Of a DNA stretch of 64,000 nt, positions 52,059 through 59,200 are shown piece by piece; the first letter of the stretch is position 1, and every line of letters begins with the position of its first letter. Below the pieces are notes generated by a model. It made no database searches and was not told the DNA's origin. It saw only the letters and a list, made by a program, of their open reading frames with translations. The translations under genes were made by a program, and so were the position numbers. Origin of the DNA: Biomphalaria glabrata. Lineage: Eukaryota > Mollusca > Gastropoda > Planorbidae. The stretch is from contig NC_074719.1 of NCBI RefSeq assembly GCF_947242115.1, forward strand, positions 4,104,783-4,168,782, written 5' to 3'.

Positions 52059-53195
52059 TTAAATGTTTTTTTCGCTAGTATGAATCAGCTGGTGATTTTT
52101 CAAAGTTGAGGAATATGAAAATTGTTTAAAACATATTTCACATTTAAACCGTTTTTCCCCAGTATGAATCACTTGGTGATATTTCAAAGATGCAGAACGG
52201 CTAAATACTTTTAGGCATATTTCACATTTAAACAGTTTTTCCCCAGTATGAATCACTTGGTGGGTTTTTAAATTTGCAGATTGAGAAAATTCTTTTAGAC
52301 ATATTTCACATTTAAACCGTTTTTCCCCAGTATGAATCACTTGGTGGGTTTTTAAATTTGCAGATTGAGAAAATTCTTTTAGACATATTTCACACTTGAA
52401 GGGCTTTTCTCCACTATGAATGACTTGGTGATATTTCAAAGATGCAGAATGGCTAAATACTTTTAGGCATATTTCACATTTAAACCGTTTTTCCCCAGTA
52501 TGAATCCTTTGGTGGCTTTTTAAATTTGCAGATTGAGAAAATTCTTTTAGACATATTTCACATTTAAACCGTTTTTCCCCAGTATGAATCACTTGGTGGG
52601 TTTTTAAAATTTCAGATTGAGAAAATTCTTTTAGACATATTTGACATTTGAACGACTTTTCTCCACTATGAATCACTTGGTGATTTTTCAAAGATGCAGA
52701 ATGGCTAAATACTTTTTGGCATATTTCACATTTAAACCGTTTTTCCCCAGTATGAGTAACTAGGTGGGTTTTTAAATTTGCAGATAGAGAAAATTCTTTT
52801 AGACATATTTGACATTTAAACCGTTTTTCTCCAGTATGAATCACTTGGTGGGTTTTTAAATTTGCAGATTGAGAAAATTCTTTTAGACATATTTGACATT
52901 TAAACCGTTTTTCCCCAGTATGAATCACTTGGTGGGTTTTTAAATTAGCAGATTGAGAAAATTCTTTTAGACATATTTGACATTTGAACGGCTTTTCTCC
53001 AGTATGAATTTGCTGGTGTATTTTTAAATAAGAAGGTTTAGCAAATTCATTAAGACATATCTGGCATTTGTGTTTTTTTCTAGCTTGATGACAAGATGTT
53101 TGTATTTCTTTAGAATGACTTCCTTCAATTTGATCTTGTATGTTTTCAGTGGGTATATTTACTTCTGAAGTCGTTTTCTTTTCTTTCTTAAAGTC
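52059..53195 (-). CDS. ZF-4 exon 3: C2H2 zinc-finger array (12 fingers)
   Basis: Final coding exon, after an acceptor (ttttttacag), phase 0, 378 residues. It begins DFKKEKKTTSEVNIPTEN, the family linker. Twelve intact C2H2 fingers run from about residue 44 to 372. Four (2, 3, 9 and 10) have the same recognition helix QSANLKT, and finger 7 differs only at the last position. Fingers 3-5, 6-8 and 9-11 form three similar triplets, each ending in an [HR]SASLK finger, so a three-finger block was multiplied. The Cys spacing and GEK[RP]FKC linkers are regular. With exons 1 and 2 the protein is about 513 residues. The repeated helices predict a repetitive DNA target. Nothing else about function can be read. 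Confidence 0.93.
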   Translation of the reverse strand, partial: DFKKEKKTTSEVNIPTENIQDQIEGSHSKEIQTSCHQARKKHKCQICLNEFAKPSYLKIHQQIHTGEKPFKCQICLKEFSQSANLKTHQVIHTGEKRFKCQICLKEFSQSANLKTHQVIHTGEKRFKCQICLKEFSLSANLKTHLVTHTGEKRFKCEICQKVFSHSASLKNHQVIHSGEKSFKCQICLKEFSQSEILKTHQVIHTGEKRFKCEICLKEFSQSANLKSHQRIHTGEKRFKCEICLKVFSHSASLKYHQVIHSGEKPFKCEICLKEFSQSANLKTHQVIHTGEKRFKCEICLKEFSQSANLKTHQVIHTGEKLFKCEICLKVFSRSASLKYHQVIHTGEKRFKCEICFKQFSYSSTLKNHQLIHTSEKNI

Positions 53196-53246
53196 CTGTA
53201 AAAAAAACAAAAAAAAACATATATATATATATATATATATAATAAT

Positions 53247-53445
53247 CAAGGCCCTTAACATTCCTAGGAACATCTTCATTGCCTGTCAGAGGGCGGTACT
53301 GCTGCAGACCTGCCACATCACCAGAAAATTCCTCAGTGGAAACTGTTAAAGGGACTACAATGAATTTTGTTTCTCTTTAGCGAAACTCGACCCTGGCAGC
53401 GCCAGAGAATGACTACTCGTTCATTTCTAACATAATAATAATAAT
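53247..53445 (+). mobile_element. LINE ORF2 C-terminus (PIVISTEG type), 5'-truncated
   Basis: It reads KALNIPRNIFIACQRAVLLQ, then TCHITRKFLSGNC and a 3' tail with ttctctttagcgaaactcga and gccagagaatgactactcgt, ending cataataataataat. It is almost identical to 19159-19360. It starts about 50 bases upstream of the ZF-4 exon 3 acceptor, inside intron 2, antisense to the gene. Confidence 0.88.
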
Positions 53446-53800
53446 CTTTATTATCTGTATGGAAATTTGTCTTACAATTTGTGCATTACACCAAACAAAA
53501 AACATTATAACTATAAGAAACCAAAATGTACATTCACACCAGACTCACTCATAATTTACATGTGACAAAGTTTATACCAGATTGTTCTTATTTAATGATT
53601 TGATTGCCAGGGGAACAAAAGAGTGTTTGTGTCTGTTTGTCTTTGCTATCAGTGTCTTGTATCTCTTTTGTGATGGTAAAATCACAAAATCCTGACACAA
53701 AGGGTGATTCTTTATTTCGAGGATCTTGTTAGCTTTTTTATAGATGTTTGTCTCAAACAACTGCCCAAATGAGGTTTGTTTTTTGCCAATGATTTTACCA
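53446..53800 (-). mobile_element. L2-like LINE ORF2 C-terminus and 3' end
   Basis: The minus strand reads GKIIGKKQTSFGQLFE, KANKILEIKNHPLCQDFVIL and TNRHKHSFVPLAIKSLN. This is the C-terminal block found in many L2/Rex-like LINEs (AxxIIG.., HPL...F..LPSGRR, TNR.KHSFVP.AI..LN). The 3' end carries ctttattatctg and an (AAT)n junction shared with the adjoining LINE. Confidence 0.85.

Positions 53801-53872
<72 letters not shown>
53801..53872. repeat. (TA)n microsatellite
   Basis: About 70 bases of almost pure alternating TA, with one internal ca. It directly abuts the LINE fragment at 53446-53800. Confidence 0.97.
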
Positions 53873-54149
53873 GAATAAAAAATAAAATATCTATAAAAAT
53901 TGTTTTTATGTACAAATAGTATCTAGGAATTTATAGAGCTAGGGCTAATAAAAATCTTTTGTCTCAGATTTTTCAATTTCTAAACTGATTATCTTTTGTT
54001 TCTTATTTTATATTTTTCCTTTCAAAAGCAAATTTTTTTTTCTTCAAGTGAAAATTTAAAAAAATGACTTTTATTCTGCTGACCACCTAGTAAGCTACTT
54101 GCAAGAGAAGGGGAAAAACAAAGAAATAGTGTGGACCTTATGAATGGGA

Positions 54150-54310
54150 CAAAGGAAGTGTAGAAATTACACATTTGATTATCATGTGTAATCACCAGGC
54201 GCTGTTGCACTTTCTCCCTTCTTTCTCTTTATGCTTGCTTTCACTATGGATCTATCCAGTGATTCTTTTTTCCAACTGTTTGTGTCAATTTTGAAGAGTT
54301 TCATGTCGCA
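54150..54310 (-). mobile_element. LINE ORF2 C-terminus fragment (CKCDMKLFKIDTNSW)
   Basis: The minus strand reads YTDVCKCDMKLFKIDTNSWK and KESLDRSIVKASIKRKKGE. This resembles the ending FKDVCKRDMK-x-L-x-IDT--WE--A-DR-x-WR of another LINE type. It joins the first unit of the 139-bp repeat. Confidence 0.7.
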
Positions 54311-54862
54311 TTTACATACATCAGTATATCTAAAAGTGACCAGTGGCTCTCCTGCCATCTATTAGATCTCCATACAGACGGTCTTGTGGAAGTCAAGCTT
54401 GTGGCATTCTATGAGCGTGACCAAGCTAGCCAAGGTGTCTACTCTCGCATTTACATACATCAGTATATCTAAAAGTGACCAGCGGCTCTCCTGCCATCTA
54501 TTAGATCTCCATACAGACGGTCTTGTGGAAGTCGAGCTTGTGGCATTCTATGAGCGTGACCAAGCTAGCCAAGGTGTCTACTCTCGCAGTTACTTACATC
54601 AGTATATCTAAAAGTGACCAGTGGCTCTCCTGCCACCTATTAGATCTCCATACAGACGGTCTTGTGGAAGTCAAGCTTGTGGCATTCTTTGAACGTGACC
54701 AAGCTAGCTAAGGTGTCTACTCTCACATTTACATACATCAGTATATCTAAAAGTGACCAGTGGCTCTCCTGCCACCTATTAAATCTCCATACAGACGGTC
54801 TTGTGGAAGTCAAGCTTGTGGCATTCTATGAACGTGACCAAGCTAGCCAAGGTGTCTACTGC
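54308..54862. repeat. 4 x 139-bp tandem repeat derived from a LINE
   Basis: Units start at about 54308, 54447, 54586 and 54725. Each contains acatcagtatatctaaaagt, gaccagtggctctcctgcca and acagacggtcttgtggaagt. They differ by only a few bases. The first unit continues into the LINE fragment at 54150-54310, so a piece of that element was multiplied in place. Confidence 0.95.
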
Positions 54863-55146
54863 TGATGACAGCGTGGATGTCCTGCTTTTTTTGCAGCACT
54901 TCCTCATTGGTTATTTTATCTTGCCACCTAATTTTTAAAAATCCGGAGATATTCAGGATTTTTTTTGCCACGATTAGGATGACCATGTTTCACTGTATGG
55001 AGATTTAATAGGTGGCAGAGAGCTCTTTCAGTAATAAAAATGAAAAAATCCTATTAGTTCCTTTTAATGGACAATTTTGGTACCAACTAAGCAACTTGCA
55101 AACTGAAATTTCTACTAAACTTTCTTTTAAGTCAATAATCATTTAC
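54863..55146. other. ZF-4 intron 2, remainder
   Basis: 54870-54995 includes gtggatgtcctgctttttttg and gattaggatgaccatg, which weakly resembles the ends of the 47518 repeat family. No gene. Confidence 0.4.
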
Positions 55147-55326
55147 CTGACTCACAGAAACTTCTGAACCATATGTGTGACCAGGTCGAGTGGAATTTGG
55201 CATAACAATAGGTACAGGATAAAGACTGTTGTTTGTCTTCATTGACACAGCCAATAATCCTGAAGCCAAGCACCAAGGTTTATTACTGTCTGTACCATTG
55301 GTCATCTCTTGCTTTATAGAATCATC
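55147..55326 (-). CDS. ZF-4 exon 2
   Basis: 60 codons, acceptor (tttctcacag), donor (gtcag|gtaaat), phase 0 at both sides. It reads DDSIKQEMTNGTDSNKPWC and ends YGSEVSVSQ, with one IKQE motif. It is the most complete version of this cassette and the reference for the stop in ZF-1 and the deletion in ZF-3. Confidence 0.85.
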
Positions 55327-55614
55327 CTGTGAGAAAAAAAATACATTGATAGGTAGCTCAGAAAAAAATAAATAAACAATACTACATATATTTTACACAA
55401 TAAACAAGTTAGGTTAATCTTGGTCCTTTTTTTTTTTTTTTTTTTTGAAGATAGAATTTTTCTAAAGACTAGATCTCAAGATTTAGTTAACCTAACAAAG
55501 CTAAGTTTTATACTAACTTTTTATTTTAAACCCTGAACAAATTTTTTTTTTTTGCATCCGAGACATAGAATGATGATACCAGGTTCCAACTCAGTCTGCC
55601 ATCATTCATCGCCT

Positions 55615-55685
55615 TGCTGGGAAGTTTGGGCTAGAATGTAATAATCTTCAATTCTGAAGAAACATCCCAAACATGTAAAACTAAC
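55615..55685 (+). mobile_element. SINE family A, 3' part only
   Basis: gggaagtttgggctagaatg, atcttcaattctgaagaaac and atcccaaacatgtaaaac match the last 70 bases of family A. Confidence 0.65.
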
Positions 55686-55734
55686 AAAACAGATCTATCA
55701 AAGTGGTCACCAGTTGATATACAAGTGACAAATA

Positions 55735-56203
55735 ATTCCCCTTTCAGACCATACAGTCTACTTTGCAGATGATGTAAAGGTCATTTGTTGATATTCTGTG
55801 GCCCATGGTAAACAAGGGTGTCATGTGGCCAACACAACAACCTACCAACTTAACTTTTCCCCTACTAATGTTAAGTGCTGGGTGAACTCAGATGTACTCT
55901 TAAGATCCCAAAAAAAAAATCCCAGTCCTCACCAGGGTTTAAACCCAGAACCCTTTGGTTCAAATGCTAAGTGCTTTACCACTCAGCCACTAAGCCTTCA
56001 CAAGTGACAAAGGTTATTGTGCAAGATTTTTTTTTAGCTCTCTCTCAATTTGAAAAACAAAATAATTTAAAACTATGTATAACATTGGCAAAAAGATGTT
56101 TATATGTCACAATACATTGATATCATGGGAAGCGTGGTCGAAAGGCCAAGTGCGCTTGAACTTGGCTTGGCTACCTAGAAGGGGGCTCGAGGTTCGACAC
56201 CCG
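55735..56203 (-). mobile_element. SINE family B followed by truncated SINE C; unit 1 of a tandem duplication
   Basis: SINE B runs from attcccctttcagaccatac to cactcagccactaagccttc. The start of a SINE C (gaagcgtggtcgaaaggcca) follows from about 56126 and is cut at acccga. Bases 55793-56203 are repeated at 56204-56616. Confidence 0.85.
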
Positions 56204-56616
56204 ATTCTGTGGCCCATGGTAAACAAGGGTGTCATGTGGCCAACACAACAACCTACCAACTTAACTTTTCCCCTACTAATGTTAAGTGCTGGGTGAACTC
56301 AGATGTACTCTTAAGATCCCAAAAAAAAAAATCCCAGTCCTCACCAGGGTTTAAACCCAGAACCCTTTGGTTCAAATGCTAAGTGCTTTACCACTCAGCC
56401 ACTAAGCCTTCACAAGTGACAAAGGTTATTGTGCAAGATTTTTTTTTTAGCTCTCTCTCAATTTGAAAAACAAAATAATTTTAAACTATGTATAACATTA
56501 GCAAAAAGATGTTTATATGTCACAATACACTGATATCATGGGAAGCGTGGTCAAGAGGCCAAGTGCGCTTGAACTTGGCTTGGCTACCTAGAAGGGGGCT
56601 CGAGGTTCGACACCCG
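56204..56616. repeat. Second unit of a 411-bp tandem duplication
   Basis: It starts attctgtggcccatggtaaa directly after cacccg of the first unit and is almost identical to 55793-56203. Differences are single-base changes and run-length changes in A and T tracts. It carries the second SINE B copy. Confidence 0.92.
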
Positions 56617-56778
56617 ACTCGGGCAGAGTTGTGTTTACTGAGCGCCTAAAGGCAGCATGGAAAACCAACTCCTAGATACCCCCCACCGGTCCACAAATGA
56701 GATTGGACCAAAAGCGCTCTGAGCATGCTATAAGCATGAAAGTAGCACTATATAAAAGCTATAATAATAATAATATCA
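56540..56778 (+). mobile_element. SINE family C, full length, beside the ZF-4 exon 1 donor
   Basis: gaagcgtggtcaagaggcca, ggttcgacacccgactcggg, ctaaaggcagcatggaaaac, gcatgctataagcatgaaag and the end tataaaagctataataataa. Its tail stops about 11 bases short of the intron 1 donor (gtatttcc, 56783-56790 reversed), so it lies at the very start of the intron. Confidence 0.88.
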
Positions 56779-56790
56779 TTATGGAAATAC

Positions 56791-57015
56791 CTCATGCCCA
56801 AGATTTACATTACAAGATTTTTCAGAATAACAATTTTCTGAATGATGGGTATACACGTCTCCTTCCAATTCTTTTTTCTCCATTTTTATTACAGATGCTT
56901 TGAAATCTTCATTTTCACAGGTTTGTGTTACAGTAACTGCTTCGTCCACTTCTTCCTTCACATGTTTTAATAAATTGTTTAGATTAAAAGAATCGAGCTC
57001 TGTGTCTGTCATCAT
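56791..57015 (-). CDS. ZF-4 exon 1: acidic N-terminal module
   Basis: 75 codons from MMTDTELDS, with an in-frame TAG three codons upstream. It ends VNLGHE before a donor (gtattt), phase 0. It contains KHVKEEVDE and SVIKMEKKE, two psi-K-x-E motifs, plus TQTCENEDF in the place of the TQPCEEQ of the other copies. An acceptor (ttgacaacag, exon from 57057) precedes it, matched in ZF-2, so a non-coding first exon is likely. Confidence 0.85.
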
Positions 57016-57060
57016 GTAATACTATCGAGGTCTGACTTTCAGCTACATTTAATATTCCTG

Positions 57061-57639
57061 TTGTCAAGAAAAGAAAAATTTAAATTAATTGAGCCTAGCT
57101 CATGTTTGTTAACAGCTCTATAAATAGTAGTAGTATTATTATCCTTCAGAGATACTAGAGATGGACAGGCCACACCCTTTGCAAGTCTGCATCCAACAAT
57201 AGTTGACAAGCTATCCCCTAGTACCTTCAAGAAAATGGGGGAGAAATACATGGCACTGAAATTTTTTGCAGATGCCAAGCAGATAGCCATTATGTGGGGG
57301 ACAGTTGGAGAGACTTACACAAAACCAAGATGATTAGAAGTTGGATGATAGCCTATGCCCCAGACGATACCACAGGCAGAGATAAGACAGACTGAACGAG
57401 TGGTTCACAAACGTTTTTGACCCATGTGCCACTTTCATAATCCAAAATTTTCCGCTGACATCCCAAAAAATAATTTAAAGAAATGTGTAATATAAACATT
57501 ATAAATTTTTTTGTTAAATCTACATTTTTTTGAATAAGTAGAATGTAGCTGTCAGGGGCAGGTATGGCAAGAGTTAATGTGTTCTTTCTGTGTTGCTATT
57601 TAGGTATGAAAGAGTTATATATATTCTTATCTGATATGA
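57061..57639. other. ZF-4 upstream region
   Basis: 57142-57225 resembles 12597-12680 upstream of ZF-1. 57393-57430 reads gtggttcacaaacgtttttg, a hAT-like end without a partner. No promoter motif is convincing. Confidence 0.45.
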
Positions 57640-58015
57640 TACAGACGTTACTTCAAAAAAGAAGATGATTATGTCCTAGGGGTCATGCATATTAAACAAT
57701 TACCTAAATTCTGCCAAGTCACTGGTTTTCTTGTCTAGCTCAGGCAACCCATTCCATGCTCTAATAGCACTAAAGAAGAAAGAGCATTTGTACACATTTG
57801 TTCTAGCATATGGGACGAGGAATGTGCCTTTATCTTTGTGTCTTTCTGAGTATTTTATTAAATTTTGTTTTTGTATTTGAAGATTATGGTTCAGTGTTTT
57901 ATGTATAATTGCTACTTTACTTTTGAGTCTTCTATCCTGAAGGCTTTCTAAATTTAGTGATTTTACTAAAGGTGTTTCTTTAGTCAAATGTGAATATTCA
58001 TTTGTTATGAGTCTC
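57640..58015 (-). mobile_element. CR1-like LINE ORF2 C-terminus and 3' end
   Basis: The minus strand reads TKETPLVKSLNLESLQDRRL, KSKVAIIHKTLNHNLQIQK and SAIRAWNGLPELDKKTSDLA. It is nearly the same as 30727-31060. It is probably the end of the element that resumes at about 59200, separated by the insertion at 58016-59200. Confidence 0.88.
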
Positions 58016-59200
58016 TAGTGATGGGAACTAAACTAACTTTTAAAAGTTAAACTAAAACTAGTTTTCAACTAAAATAAAGTAGTTAAGCTATTAGTTCATG
58101 AATTTCAAATATATGGTTAAACTAAACTAAAGAAAATTAATTAAACTATAACAAACTTTTCAGAACTTTTTTTTTTTTGGGGGGGGGGGGGGGTGTTGAA
58201 CTACTAGACCTATATATAGATATAATCATCCGACTTTATACCTACGGTGCGGTTCAATCTTATTCTTTTAACATTCTAGTAATATTTATCCATAATAAAG
58301 TCAGTAATAAAGAATATGTTTCTTACATAGATGTTAATGCACAATAAAATAAAAAAAATGTCTAAATAAATATGTGTGCTTGTATTTTTTTGCTTTAAAT
58401 TAAAACCTGTAGAAAAGAATGGTACCCTTTTTTTAAACAATTTTTTTTATATTAACTTATAATATTATATAACAGAAAATCTTACTTATACCGGTAAAGT
58501 TTAAAATCTCAATAAATAACATAGATTTAGAATTTCAATTAGATACCAAAGAAATAGAAACGAAATATTTGGAGTTTTAAAAACATTTGACCTGTAGAAC
58601 TATTTTATAGAGTAAAATGCATGCTTGACTAACCATGCTGATGTGCTATTTTCTAAAAATACAACTAACACTATTGCATAACCGTTAAATACACAAGGGA
58701 AAAAAAACAGGGTGGTCTTGTCATTATGGACTGCACACTCAGTACACTATATAGGCCTACACTTGTACGTCTATCTGGCCAGGTTGTTAAAATCAGTCGG
58801 ACACACCGTTTATTTACTTTCTGGGCTGGGAGGGTGTGTAACTATTTTAGTGTAAATATATATCTACAAACATGCTTGACTAGCCCCGCCAGTGTGTTAT
58901 TTTCTTGTCTGACCACTCCACATTAAGCAAACACTATTTCATAATGCATAATGAAAAAATGCAGGGTAGTCTTGTAATATCATCGACTACATATGTACGT
59001 CATACAGTCATAAAGTACACTAGGCCTACATGTGTATGTCTAGCTGACCAGGTAGTTAAAATCAGTTGGACACAGTCTATTTACTTTATGGTCAGAGAGG
59101 GTGTGGATTAAGATTTGTTTTTCTAGAGTTGGTTATCCTAATGCTTTTAGATCTATATAGGTCTAGATGTTGAATTAGAATTAAATCTCAATAATAAGTC
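58016..59200. mobile_element. Unclassified insertion inside the LINE, with internal duplication
   Basis: It begins ctagtgatgggaactaaact, then many ttaaact/aactaaa words and a T/G run. 58619-58840 and 58871-59105 are related direct copies, sharing catgcttgacta, tgctattttct/tgttattttct and aggcctacacttgtacgtct. A terminal sequence of the form TAGTGATGGGAA suggests a hAT-type transposon, but the other end is not clear. Confidence 0.45.

Noticed and set aside
53572-53915. Minus-strand frames with poly-(IY)
   Set aside because: The IY repeats are translated (TA)n. Only the part after it is a LINE ORF2 ending.
54384-54865. Three overlapping plus-strand frames with MWKSSLWHSMSV repeats as a repeat protein
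   Set aside because: Each frame comes from the 139-bp LINE-derived tandem repeat and breaks within or after one unit.
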